NCBI GenBank assembly: GCA_947626745.1
Contig: CANQTF010000007.1
Span: forward strand, 47,084-111,083
Length of the DNA: 64,000 bases
Direction: 5' to 3'
Source: an uncultured Lachnospiraceae bacterium
GTDB lineage: Bacteria > Bacillota > Clostridia > Lachnospirales > Lachnospiraceae
Shown: positions 34,552-43,428 of the stretch, one piece after another
How positions within the stretch are numbered: position 1 is the stretch's first letter
Layout: each line of letters starts with the position of its first letter
The notes under the pieces: generated by a model
The model's input: only the letters and a program-made list of their open reading frames with translations
Told to the model about the DNA's origin: nothing
Databases searched by the model: none
Program-made: the position numbers and the translations under genes

Positions 34552-35964
34552 ATGAACCGTAAGACGAAGATAATAGAGGGGTATTGGCTGTTATTCATGG
34601 ATCTGGTCAGTATCTCTGCCGCATACATGATCGCCATACTGATACGCTACCATGGATTCAGATGGGTGGACGAGCCTGAACTCCACTTCATCGGATACAT
34701 TGGTTTTCTGCTGTCCGGCACAGTCTACAGCTTTCTGTTTGACTGGAACAGAGAGTTCCTGAAACGAGGCATCCTCGTAGAGTTTATCGCTGTGGTCAAA
34801 TTCAATGTGTTTATGCTCCTGTCGCTGATGGCAGGGCTGTTCCTCTTCCAGCGCAGTCTGTATTTCTCGCGTCTGGTAATGGGATATTTCGGTGTGTTAG
34901 ACGTGCTGATCGTCTGGCTCGTCAGGCTGGCCATGAAGAAGATCCTGCGGGTCTACTTTACTGCCCAATCCAACCTTGTGAAAATGATGATCATCACAAA
35001 GGAGCCCGCGCTGTATAAGACGGTGGCTGACGTCAAGGCGGCGGTGGATATCAATTATGAGATCGTGGCGCTCGCCTGTGTGAATGCGGATCGCGAGGGC
35101 GAAGTCATAGACGGGATCACGGTGAATGCCGGCAGAGACAATGTGCTGGAGCTGGCCAGGCAGATGCCGCTTGACGAGGTGTTCATCGATCTGCCGGAGG
35201 AGGATAAGGAGTATGTGCGGCATATCATATACGAACTGGAATCCATGGGGATCGCGTGCCATTATAACATTGATATTATCGAGCGGCCGCAGAAGGAAGT
35301 GCGGGTAGATGATTTTGCGGGTTACACGGTGGTGACATACTCCCTCAACCACGTGGACTATCGGCGTATGGCGATCAAACGGCTGATCGATATCGTCGGC
35401 GGTCTGGCGGGCTGTATCCTGACGGCGGTCCTGACGCCCTTTGTGGCGCTTGCGATCAAGGCGGATTCGCCCGGGCCGGTGTTTTTCGCACAAACCCGGA
35501 TCGGCAAGAACGGCCGCCGCTTTAAGATATATAAATTCCGCTCCATGTATGTCGATGCGGAGGAACGCAAGAAGGAGCTGGAGATGCAGAACGAGATGCA
35601 GGGCCTGATGTTCAAGATGGACAATGACCCGCGCATCACGAGGGTGGGCCGGTTCATCCGCAAGACAAGCATCGACGAGTTTCCGCAGTTTTTTAATATC
35701 GTAAAGGGCGATATGAGTCTGGTCGGGACAAGGCCGCCGACGGAGGACGAATTTGAACAGTACAATTCCCATTACAGACGGCGGATCAGCATGACTCCCG
35801 GTCTGACCGGCTTGTGGCAGATCAGCGGGCGCAGCGAGATCGTTGACTTTGACGAGGTGGTGAAGCTGGATCTTGCGTATATCGACAACTGGACGCTGGG
35901 GCTGGATCTCAAGATCCTGCTGCGGACGATAGGCGTTGTGTTGACGGGAAAAGGCTCGAAGTAA
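34552..35964 (+). CDS. WbaP/WcaJ-type undecaprenyl-phosphate sugar phosphotransferase
   Basis: About 470 residues in the long phosphoglycosyl-transferase form: four N-terminal helices (to about 130), a CoA-binding-like linker domain (about 145-260), a re-entrant helix after AIKRLIDIVGGL and a catalytic domain. The domain has YKFRSMYVDAEER, the catalytic D375-E376 (TSIDEFPQFFNIV), GDMSLVGTRPPT and PGLTGLWQISGRSE. It should load a hexose-1-phosphate onto undecaprenyl phosphate. It is downstream of a good promoter and opens a complete Wzx/Wzy-type set. ATG 34552 follows GGGGGATCGG; an upstream in-frame start at 34522 is less likely. Confidence 0.9.
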   Translation: MNRKTKIIEGYWLLFMDLVSISAAYMIAILIRYHGFRWVDEPELHFIGYIGFLLSGTVYSFLFDWNREFLKRGILVEFIAVVKFNVFMLLSLMAGLFLFQRSLYFSRLVMGYFGVLDVLIVWLVRLAMKKILRVYFTAQSNLVKMMIITKEPALYKTVADVKAAVDINYEIVALACVNADREGEVIDGITVNAGRDNVLELARQMPLDEVFIDLPEEDKEYVRHIIYELESMGIACHYNIDIIERPQKEVRVDDFAGYTVVTYSLNHVDYRRMAIKRLIDIVGGLAGCILTAVLTPFVALAIKADSPGPVFFAQTRIGKNGRRFKIYKFRSMYVDAEERKKELEMQNEMQGLMFKMDNDPRITRVGRFIRKTSIDEFPQFFNIVKGDMSLVGTRPPTEDEFEQYNSHYRRRISMTPGLTGLWQISGRSEIVDFDEVVKLDLAYIDNWTLGLDLKILLRTIGVVLTGKGSK

Positions 35965-35983
35965 ATGAGCGTGAGGGATCGAT

Positions 35984-37054
35984 ATGAGGATATGCATGAT
36001 AGTTCCCAACCCCGCAGTCAAAGGCGGGATCGCCTCTGTGGTAAACGGTTACAGGAATTCCGAACTGGAGCGGAGATATGAGATCAGTTATGTGGAATCC
36101 TACCGAGACGGAAATAAATGGCAGAAGCTTGGTAAGGCGATAGAAGGTTACTGCCGTTTTGTCAGGCAGCTTATTTTTGACAGACCGGATATCGTGCATA
36201 TCCATTCTTCCTTTGGACCGAGTTTTTATCGAAAGATACCGTTTATCTATCTGAGCAGTCTGTGGAGGATACCTGTGATCAATCATATCCACGGGGCTGA
36301 TTTTGACGGCTTCTACCGAAACGCTTCCGCGGCGAAACGGCGCAGGATCGGAAGAGTATACGGAAAATGTACCGGAATAGTGGTGCTGTCGGAGGAGTGG
36401 AAAGAGCGTATTGCAGGGATCGTACCGGCGGAGCGTATCCATATCTTGGAAAATTATTGTGTGATACCCGAAACGCCGTATGACAGCGGGCGAAATGCGT
36501 ATCAGGTGCTCTTTCTCGGAGAGTTAGGACAACGGAAGGGCTGTTATGACATTCCGGCTATATGGGAAAAAGTACTGGAAAAGATACCGGACGCACGTCT
36601 TGTCATGGCGGGCGACGGCGAGGCGGCGCAGGTGCGGCAGGCGTTCCGGGACCGCGGGATAGAGAGCGGCGTGACGTTTCCGGGCTGGGTGCGCGGACAG
36701 GAAAAGGAGCGGCTGCTCAGGGAGAGCGCCGTATTCCTGTTTCCGAGTTATCATGAGGGAATGCCCATGGCCGTATTAGAGGCGATGGGATACGGCATGG
36801 GTGTCGTGGCCACGTCGGTGGGCGGCATACCGCAGTTGATCCGCAACGGAGAAAGCGGGTATGTCAGACAGCCCGGCGACATACAGAGTATGGCGGACGA
36901 TGTGGCGCGTCTGTTGGCGGACGACAGTCTGCGCGCAGCGTGCGGCAGCAGAGCAAGAGAGTGTGTGCAGGAACGGTACAGCCGGGAACGGCACATAGAG
37001 AGGCTGAGTGAGATCTATGAATCGGTTGGGGCGGGCAGCCAAAAGCGCAATTAA
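35984..37054 (+). CDS. GT4 glycosyltransferase
   Basis: A 356-residue GT-B enzyme: RICMIVPNPAVKGGIASVVNGY at the start, DIVHIHSSFGPSFYRK, HIHGADFDGFY, VLFLGELGQRKGCYDI and the EX7E signature YHEGMPMAVLEAMGYG. It probably adds the second sugar after the WbaP-like step. The last 38 or more bases overlap the following acetyltransferase gene, a larger overlap than elsewhere in the locus. Donor is unknown. Confidence 0.86.
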   Translation: MRICMIVPNPAVKGGIASVVNGYRNSELERRYEISYVESYRDGNKWQKLGKAIEGYCRFVRQLIFDRPDIVHIHSSFGPSFYRKIPFIYLSSLWRIPVINHIHGADFDGFYRNASAAKRRRIGRVYGKCTGIVVLSEEWKERIAGIVPAERIHILENYCVIPETPYDSGRNAYQVLFLGELGQRKGCYDIPAIWEKVLEKIPDARLVMAGDGEAAQVRQAFRDRGIESGVTFPGWVRGQEKERLLRESAVFLFPSYHEGMPMAVLEAMGYGMGVVATSVGGIPQLIRNGESGYVRQPGDIQSMADDVARLLADDSLRAACGSRARECVQERYSRERHIERLSEIYESVGAGSQKRN

Positions 37055-37574
37055 AATCCTATATTGGAAATGCCGATACGGCGATCGGTTTCAGTCGTCT
37101 TGGGTACAGGGGTTTGACCGTCTGCGCGTGGAACTGTCACGGGAAGCCGGAATATCGCTCGGAGAGCGTATCCAGAACCGCGGAACACTGTATCTGGTAT
37201 GCGGGCAGCAGGGCAGACTTCGGTTGGGAGCGCACGTCTTTTTCAACACGAACAGCAGCGTGACCTGTCTTCATAAGATAGTGATCGGCGATCAATGTAA
37301 GTTCGGTAACAATACCGTGATCGTGGATCACGATCACAATTACAGAGGAACGGACAGCGAGTTTGTGACGGGAGAGATCGTGATCGGAGACAGGGTCTGG
37401 GTCGGCGCCAACTGCACGATACTGCGCGGGGCGCATATCGGTGACGACTGTGTCATAGCGGCAGGGAGCATAGTCAAATCTAAGGTGCCCGCCGGAACGC
37501 TGTACTGCCAGAAGCGGCACACGGATATGATCCCGGTCGGCCGGGAGGATAAGGAAAGCCATGAGAAGCGCTGA
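37017..37574 (+). CDS. Left-handed beta-helix (hexapeptide) O-acetyltransferase
   Basis: About 185 residues with hexapeptide-repeat coils from about residue 45: LRLGAHVFFNTNSSV, IGDQCKFGNNTVIVDHDHNY (catalytic His region about 104-108), IVIGDRVWVGANCTILRGAHI and IGDDCVIAAGSIVKSKVPAG. This is the WcaF/maltose-acetyltransferase-like class that moves acetyl from acetyl-CoA to a sugar hydroxyl. The start is ambiguous between ATG 37017 and GTG 37008; both overlap the GT4 gene. It overlaps the next GT2 gene by 14 bp. An O-acetyl decoration of region D glycan is likely. Confidence 0.83.
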   Translation: MNRLGRAAKSAIKILYWKCRYGDRFQSSWVQGFDRLRVELSREAGISLGERIQNRGTLYLVCGQQGRLRLGAHVFFNTNSSVTCLHKIVIGDQCKFGNNTVIVDHDHNYRGTDSEFVTGEIVIGDRVWVGANCTILRGAHIGDDCVIAAGSIVKSKVPAGTLYCQKRHTDMIPVGREDKESHEKR

Positions 37575-38559
37575 ACCGCTGATCAGTGTGATCGTTCCCG
37601 TCCGCAACGGGCAGGAGCATCTGGAAAACTGCATTCGAAGTATTGCCGGACAGACCTATGAAAGGACGGAGATCATCATCGTCAACGACGGCTCTGCGGA
37701 TCGAACAGGAGAGATCTGCGACAGGATCGCGGCGGGTCACGATAATGTGCGGATCCTGACGCTGGGCGGCGAGGGCGTCTCCGCGGCGAGAAATGCCGGC
37801 GTAAGCGCATCGTCGGGAGAACTGATCACCTTCGTGGACGCGGATGACAGACTGTGCCCGGATATTCTGCGGATCCTGTACGACTGCATGAGAGAGACGG
37901 AGAGTGATGTGGCGGGCTGTGATTTCTTTTCGTGGAGCAGCGAGGAAGAATGGCGGCTTGGCATGTCCGCCGACAGGGCGACGCCGCAGTACAGAACGTA
38001 TGACGCGCACGGTTATCTGCAGGACGCCCTGCTGTGCGGCAACAGCCGTTGCTGGAGCAAGCTGTACCGGCGTACGGTATTCGAGCGGGTACGGTTCCCG
38101 GAGGAGCTTACGATCGGCGAGGACATGCTGTTTCTGGTCCGCATGATCTCCTGCGTGAGCAGGATCGCCGAGGCGGACTACAAAGGATACGGATATTTTA
38201 GGAATCCCGCCGGCGCTATGCAACAGGAGTTTGTTCCCGGTTATATGGATCAGGTCACGTGCTGGCGGCTTGCCAGAGAGGAAGTGCTGCGTCTGGATCG
38301 GTCGCTCGACGCGCAGGTCACGGCGCTGTACATGACGGGGATCATGCTGACCGTCGGCAAGATCGCCATGCTTCCGGCTGCAAGACGGCGTACACAGAAA
38401 GCGTATGTGCAGACATGCCGTGAAAGTCTGCGGGAAGCGCGGCGTGTGCCCGGAGCGAGGGACAGGCTGTCGGCGGGATACCGCATGAAATGTCTGCTGT
38501 TCTCTGTGTGTCCGGGGCTCTATCTGTTCCTGTATCATCTGCAGAGATCCCTGCGCTGA
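37561..38559 (+). CDS. GT2 glycosyltransferase
   Basis: A 332-residue GT-A enzyme: LISVIVPVRNGQEHLENCIRS, IIVNDGSADRTGEICDRIA, GVSAARNAGV and FVDADDRLCPD (DxD). SRCWSKLYRRTVFE and LTIGEDMLFLVRM resemble the 25132 enzyme, which likewise precedes a GT11 gene. The two gene pairs may therefore stem from one duplicated GT2-GT11 module. The C-terminus is hydrophobic (LLFSVCPGLYLFLYHLQ) and may bind the membrane. Donor is unknown. Confidence 0.86.
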   Translation: MRSAEPLISVIVPVRNGQEHLENCIRSIAGQTYERTEIIIVNDGSADRTGEICDRIAAGHDNVRILTLGGEGVSAARNAGVSASSGELITFVDADDRLCPDILRILYDCMRETESDVAGCDFFSWSSEEEWRLGMSADRATPQYRTYDAHGYLQDALLCGNSRCWSKLYRRTVFERVRFPEELTIGEDMLFLVRMISCVSRIAEADYKGYGYFRNPAGAMQQEFVPGYMDQVTCWRLAREEVLRLDRSLDAQVTALYMTGIMLTVGKIAMLPAARRRTQKAYVQTCRESLREARRVPGARDRLSAGYRMKCLLFSVCPGLYLFLYHLQRSLR

Positions 38560-38607
38560 TCCCGGCGGATAAGACCGTCGAAGAGCGCGGGAAGAGGAGT
38601 TAAGGGT

Positions 38608-39534
38608 ATGTTGATCGTCAGAGCGATGGGCGGGCTGGGAAATCAGCTCCAACAGTATGCGCTGTGTAGAAAACTGGAAGCTATCGGCAGGGAAGTCAGG
38701 CTGGACACGTCATGGTTTGACGATCAAGCCGTACAGGTCGGTCTGGCAGCGGAAAGAGAGCTGGAACTGCGTTTCTTGGATCCGCTTCCTTACAGGACGG
38801 CTTCCGAGGATGAGATCCGCGGCGTTCTCGGCAGATTGTGGGAAGAGCCGGAGCATATGGCGCACAGGATCGGACGAAAGCTGCATCTGACCGCAGAACG
38901 GTTTTTTGAAGAAAAAGAAATGTACCATGAAGAGATATACGAGATGGACAACAGGTATCTGGTGGGATATTGGGCCTGTGAAAAGTATTATGCGGACATT
39001 CTGGATATCCTGAGAGAGGAGATCTCTTTTCCGCGAAGCGGGAATGCGGATACACAGCGCAGAAACGACGAGGCGGTGCGGCAAATGGAAACCGAGGAGT
39101 CCGTCAGCGTCCACATACGCAGAGGCGATTATCTGGATGACATCAACCGCGGACTGTTCGGCGGCATATGCACGGAGGCTTACTATGAGAAGGCGATCGC
39201 CTGTCTGCGGGAACGCTTTCCGGCGGCGGTCTTTTACCTGTTCTCGGATGATACGGCATATGTGCGGGAGCGCTACCGCGGTGCGGAATATCGGATCGTG
39301 GACTGGAACAAAGGCAGGGAAAGCTGCTATGATATGATGCTGATGAGCCGCTGTAAGCACAACATATGCGCCAACAGCACGTTCAGCTTTTGGGGAGCGC
39401 GGCTGAACGCGCGCAAGGATAAGATCATGATACGCCCGTCCGTTCATAAGAACACGCAGATCTGTGTACCGGAACGGATGAAGGACTTATGGCGCGGCTG
39501 GATCTTGATCACACCGCAGGGAGAGGTTTTATGA
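38608..39534 (+). CDS. GT11 alpha-1,2-fucosyltransferase-like enzyme
   Basis: A 308-residue GT11 protein with MLIVRAMGGLGNQLQQYAL, HIRRGDY (H169, R171), FYLFSDD and LMSRCKHNICANSTFSFWGARL. Family signature residues are complete. It is a paralogue of the 26205 enzyme with similar spacing of all blocks, and shares the FGGICTExYY segment. It is preceded by a 48-bp gap and a GAGGAG, and ends in an ATGATG that serves as the next start. Transfer of fucose from GDP-fucose is expected; GDP-fucose must come from genes outside the window. Confidence 0.88.
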   Translation: MLIVRAMGGLGNQLQQYALCRKLEAIGREVRLDTSWFDDQAVQVGLAAERELELRFLDPLPYRTASEDEIRGVLGRLWEEPEHMAHRIGRKLHLTAERFFEEKEMYHEEIYEMDNRYLVGYWACEKYYADILDILREEISFPRSGNADTQRRNDEAVRQMETEESVSVHIRRGDYLDDINRGLFGGICTEAYYEKAIACLRERFPAAVFYLFSDDTAYVRERYRGAEYRIVDWNKGRESCYDMMLMSRCKHNICANSTFSFWGARLNARKDKIMIRPSVHKNTQICVPERMKDLWRGWILITPQGEVL

Positions 39535-40592
39535 TGGGACAAACGCCTGAAAATCAAGCCGATTATAAGATCAGCGTGATCGTGCCGGTCTACAATGCGC
39601 GGCAGTATCTGGCACAGAGCGTCGAGAGCATCTTAGGCCAGACCTATCGGAATCTGGAGCTGCTGCTGGTAGATGACGAGTCCACGGACGGAAGCGGCGG
39701 GCTATGCGACCGATATGCCGCGCAGGACGACAGAGTGCGGGTGATCCACCGGAAAAACGGCGGGTGTACGGCGGCGTCTCTCACCGGTCTGCAGGAGGCT
39801 TCCGGAGATTACTGTATGTTTGTGGACAGCGACGACTATATCGACGCCGATACGCTTCTTCAGATGAGCGGACAGCTTGTCGGCCAGAAGGGCGAGATCG
39901 TCTGCTGCAATCATATTTTGGAGAAGAGCAGAGGAACGATACCGGCGGTCTGCCCCGCGGCGCCGGGGGTCTATGAGGGCGAAGCGCTGCGAAGACGGAT
40001 CAAGGCGCGGCTTTTGGGGAACGAACAGCGTATCCTTCCCTTCTCGCGCTGTATGAAGCTGTATGAAAGGTCGGTTTTTGAAGGAAATGCGGAATACTGT
40101 GACACCGCGATCCATATGGGGGAGGATTTCAATCTGGTGTATCCGGCGCTGTTGGACTGTACCAGACTGGTCGTGATGGAAGGGGCGCTGTTTTATCATT
40201 ACCGTTTCGTGGAGAACTCTATGGTACACGGTTACAGCAGCAATATGCTGGACAGTGTGGAACGTGTGCGGGCCCTCTGGATCCGTGTATCGGCAGGAAA
40301 AGGCATCACGGACGCTGCGGAGGCGATAGACCGGGAGTACTGTCTGATGCTGCTTTTGGTGATGAAAAACGAACTGCGCAATCCGGACAGCGATTATCTG
40401 CAGCGGGCGAGGGATATTTTTACAAGACCTGATATCAGAAAAAAGATCGTCGATACGCCGCTTTCGCTGAAAAACAAAGCGAACCTCCTGCTGTATTTTG
40501 GGATGCGGCATCCGCATAAGGCAGTCCTGCGGATCCTGCGCATGATCGTGAAGCGGTATGACGGTGTCGGAAGAAAGGATAAAGCGAGATGA
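39531..40592 (+). CDS. GT2 glycosyltransferase
   Basis: About 353 residues: YKISVIVPVYNARQYLAQSVES, LLVDDESTDGSGGLCDRYA, NGGCTAASLTGLQ and FVDSDDYIDAD (DxD). Further on come FSRCMKLYERSVFEG and HMGEDFNLVYP, as in EpsJ-like capsule enzymes. ATG 39531 overlaps the fucosyltransferase stop; ATG 39534 is equally placed relative to GGGAGAGG. An in-frame start at 39489 would overlap more and is less likely. Its end overlaps the pyruvyltransferase-family gene (ATGA at 40589). Confidence 0.86.
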   Translation: MMGQTPENQADYKISVIVPVYNARQYLAQSVESILGQTYRNLELLLVDDESTDGSGGLCDRYAAQDDRVRVIHRKNGGCTAASLTGLQEASGDYCMFVDSDDYIDADTLLQMSGQLVGQKGEIVCCNHILEKSRGTIPAVCPAAPGVYEGEALRRRIKARLLGNEQRILPFSRCMKLYERSVFEGNAEYCDTAIHMGEDFNLVYPALLDCTRLVVMEGALFYHYRFVENSMVHGYSSNMLDSVERVRALWIRVSAGKGITDAAEAIDREYCLMLLLVMKNELRNPDSDYLQRARDIFTRPDIRKKIVDTPLSLKNKANLLLYFGMRHPHKAVLRILRMIVKRYDGVGRKDKAR

Positions 40593-41821
40593 GCGTGGAG
40601 GATAAGAGAGAGGACAGAGCCGGCGCGGCCGACGAACGGATCGTCATGTATCTGCACGGCGGCAGCGGAAACCATGGCTGCGAGGCGATCGTGAACAGCA
40701 CTTGCCATATGCTTTCGGACATACCGAAGCAGCTCGTCACCAACAGTGAGGAGGAAGACAGGGCGTATTCGGTGGCGGAGCTGTGCGATATCCTGCAGGA
40801 GAGGAAGATCGCAGAGCATTTTTGGGCGCATCTGTGGTATTATGTATGGCGGGCGGTATTCCGCGATCCGGAGTCCTTTATGCGCTACCGCTTCCGGCAG
40901 GTTCTGGGTAAGCACAGAGCGCCTGTGTATCTGTCTGTCGGCGGCGATCTGTACTGTTACGAGATATCAAGGAAAGAGGCCGTCATCGCGAACAGGACGT
41001 TCTGCCGCGCGGGGGCGAAGACGATTCTTTGGGGATGCTCGCTGGAACCGGAGCTTTTGCAGGATGCGGAGATCGTCGCAGATATGAAACGCTATGCGCT
41101 CATCACACCGCGGGAGTCTATCACCCTGCAGGCACTGCGGGATGCGGGCGTTACGGAAAATGTGCGCTGCTTTCCTGATCCGGCTTTTGCACTGCGGCCG
41201 GAGACGGCGGATCTGCCGCAGGGTTTTGCGCGCGGGAAGACGGTCGGCATCAATATCAGTCCCATGGCGATCGGCTGTGAGACCGTGCCGGGCATCACGC
41301 TTGCCAACTACCGAAAACTGATAGACTATATACTGCAGACCTCGGACAACTGCGTGGCGCTGATACCGCATGTGGTGTGGAAGAGAAATGACGACAGGCT
41401 GCCGCTTAAGGAGCTCTACCGGGGGTACGAGGCGAATGACAGGGTATTCCTTTTCCCGGATATGTCCTGTCAGAAATTAAAATATGTCATCTCCCAGTGC
41501 AGGGTCTTTATCGGAGCGAGGACACACGCGACGATCGCCGCCTATTCGAGCTGTGTGCCGACGCTGGTGATCGGCTATTCCGTGAAGTCGAGGGGGATCG
41601 CCCGCGATCTGTTCGGCAGTGAGGAGCATTACGTCCTGCCGGTCCAGACATTGGAAGATCCGGAGGAATTGCAGCGGGCGTACGACTGGCTGACGGCGAG
41701 AGAGCAGGAGATCCGGGCGGGACTTGAGGCGACCATGCCGGCGTACTGCGCCAAGGCATGTGAGGCGGCGGCGGAAGTGCGAAAGATCTGGCGGCAGCAA
41801 TGCGGGGAGGCCGCGCGGTAA
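40589..41821 (+). CDS. Polysaccharide pyruvyltransferase-family protein
   Basis: A 410-residue protein of the CsaB/WcaK/PssM family, which puts ketal-linked pyruvate from PEP on glycan residues. Matching blocks are LHGGSGNHGCEAIV near residue 24, LSVGGDLYC, TPRESITLQALRDAGV, DPAFAL, and the C-terminal IGARTHATIAAYSS with SVKSRGIARDLFG. Pyruvylation adds a negative charge and would be an important feature of the region D glycan. Some family members are not pyruvyltransferases, so the reaction is probable rather than certain. It lies 12 bp before the Wzx flippase. Confidence 0.83.
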   Translation: MSVEDKREDRAGAADERIVMYLHGGSGNHGCEAIVNSTCHMLSDIPKQLVTNSEEEDRAYSVAELCDILQERKIAEHFWAHLWYYVWRAVFRDPESFMRYRFRQVLGKHRAPVYLSVGGDLYCYEISRKEAVIANRTFCRAGAKTILWGCSLEPELLQDAEIVADMKRYALITPRESITLQALRDAGVTENVRCFPDPAFALRPETADLPQGFARGKTVGINISPMAIGCETVPGITLANYRKLIDYILQTSDNCVALIPHVVWKRNDDRLPLKELYRGYEANDRVFLFPDMSCQKLKYVISQCRVFIGARTHATIAAYSSCVPTLVIGYSVKSRGIARDLFGSEEHYVLPVQTLEDPEELQRAYDWLTAREQEIRAGLEATMPAYCAKACEAAAEVRKIWRQQCGEAAR

Positions 41822-41833
41822 GGAAGGCATTCT

Positions 41834-43354
41834 ATGGGAAGGGTACAGTCGGCGGTAAAGAATATCGCTTTCGGACAGATCGGCAATTTTATAACGCTTC
41901 TGCTCAATTTCATACTCCGCTCGGTCTTTATCGATCATCTGGGGGACACGCTGAACGGTGTGAACGATCTGTATACAGGCATTCTCTCCGTGCTGTCCAT
42001 GGCGGAGCTGGGAATAGGAACGGCCCTCAATTACAGCCTGTATAAACCTGTGGCGGATAAGGACTATGAGAAGATCAAGTCCTACATGCTGTTTTATAAA
42101 AAAGCATACCGTGTGATCGGTATCGTCATTGCGGCGGCGGGACTTGCCCTTTCGCCTTTTCTGCCGTGGCTGGTGAAGCAGCCGGAAGGTATCGCGGTCA
42201 GGGACCTGACCCTGTATTACTATATTTTCCTGTTCAATACGGTGAGCAGTTATTTTGTGGCATATAAATACAGCCTCGTCAATGCGGAGCAGAAAAACTA
42301 TATCCAGACGAATATCCTGACCGTGACCAAAATGATCACAGTGAGCCTTCAGATCACCGTGGTCCTTGCCACCGGCAATTTCTATGTTTACCTGCTCACA
42401 GCCGCTTTTGTGGAGCTGCTGCAGAAGATATTCGTCACCGTGTATCTGAATCGCCGGTATCCGTATCTGAGGGACAGAAAGGCGGCGAAGCTGTCCAAGG
42501 CGGAGACAGGGGAGATTGCCGCCAAGACCAAGGCGCTTGTGTTCCATAAGGTGGGCGACGTGGCGAGGCTGCAGACGGACAGCATGATCATTTCCGCCTT
42601 TATCAATGTCACCGTTACCGGATTCGTGGGTAATTACAACATGGTGATTAATTCGGCCGCCAATGTAGTCAACATTTTTTTTAACTCCGTCCTCTCCGGT
42701 TTCGGGAATCTGATCGCCACGGAATCACGCGACAGACAGTATCGGATGTTCAAGGTGTATCGTTTCGCGGCGTGCTGGATCTACGGATTTACCGCCGTTG
42801 GCTTCTCGATCCTGCTGACGCCGTTTATCGTCCTGTGGAAAGGGGAAGCGAGAACGCTTGCATACGGGGTGGTGCTCTGTATTCTGATAGACTTCTATTT
42901 CAAGGGAGAACGGATCGTGCTCTCCAATTTTAAGACGGCGGCGGGCGTATTTGAGCAGGATAAATATCTGGCGCTGATACAGGGGATCGTCAATCTGATC
43001 ATCTCCATTGTGCTTGTGAGGCGCATCGGACTGATCGGCGTCTATATCGGTACGATCGTTTCCGGACTGATCGCCAACATCACCAAGCCCGTGATCATCT
43101 ACAAGGTCATTCTGGACAGGCCGGTAGGGGGATACTTCCTCGATCTCGTCAAGTATGCGGCGGTCGTTTCGGCGGTGTATGCGCTCCTTGCGGGAATCGG
43201 GAGGCTGGTGATGCCGCAGGTCACGATCGCGGCTTTCGCCGTGATGTTTGTGATCATCTGCATCGTATTTAACGGGATATTTCTGCTGCTGTTTCACGGG
43301 ACGGAGGAGTTTGGGTATCTGTGGGGGATCGTGAAACATAGGGCAAGGCGGTGA
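41834..43354 (+). CDS. Wzx-type oligosaccharide flippase (MOP superfamily)
   Basis: A 506-residue protein with about 12-14 helices, starting VKNIAFGQIGNFITLLLNFILR and ending in a hydrophobic pair. It should flip undecaprenyl-PP-linked repeat units to the outer face. It resembles sugar translocases of Gram-positive capsule loci (FNTVSSYFVAYKYSLVNAEQ, HKVGDVARLQTDSMIISAF). It is the only MOP flippase here, and its position between pyruvyltransferase and later GTs fits the self-contained Wzx/Wzy set of region D. GGAAGG precedes the ATG. Confidence 0.87.
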   Translation: MGRVQSAVKNIAFGQIGNFITLLLNFILRSVFIDHLGDTLNGVNDLYTGILSVLSMAELGIGTALNYSLYKPVADKDYEKIKSYMLFYKKAYRVIGIVIAAAGLALSPFLPWLVKQPEGIAVRDLTLYYYIFLFNTVSSYFVAYKYSLVNAEQKNYIQTNILTVTKMITVSLQITVVLATGNFYVYLLTAAFVELLQKIFVTVYLNRRYPYLRDRKAAKLSKAETGEIAAKTKALVFHKVGDVARLQTDSMIISAFINVTVTGFVGNYNMVINSAANVVNIFFNSVLSGFGNLIATESRDRQYRMFKVYRFAACWIYGFTAVGFSILLTPFIVLWKGEARTLAYGVVLCILIDFYFKGERIVLSNFKTAAGVFEQDKYLALIQGIVNLIISIVLVRRIGLIGVYIGTIVSGLIANITKPVIIYKVILDRPVGGYFLDLVKYAAVVSAVYALLAGIGRLVMPQVTIAAFAVMFVIICIVFNGIFLLLFHGTEEFGYLWGIVKHRARR

Positions 43355-43428
43355 CGGACATCGCGGTGTCTGTAGGTAATGGCGCAATGCCATATAAAAC
43401 AGATATGACAGGAGAAGGAAAAACAAAA

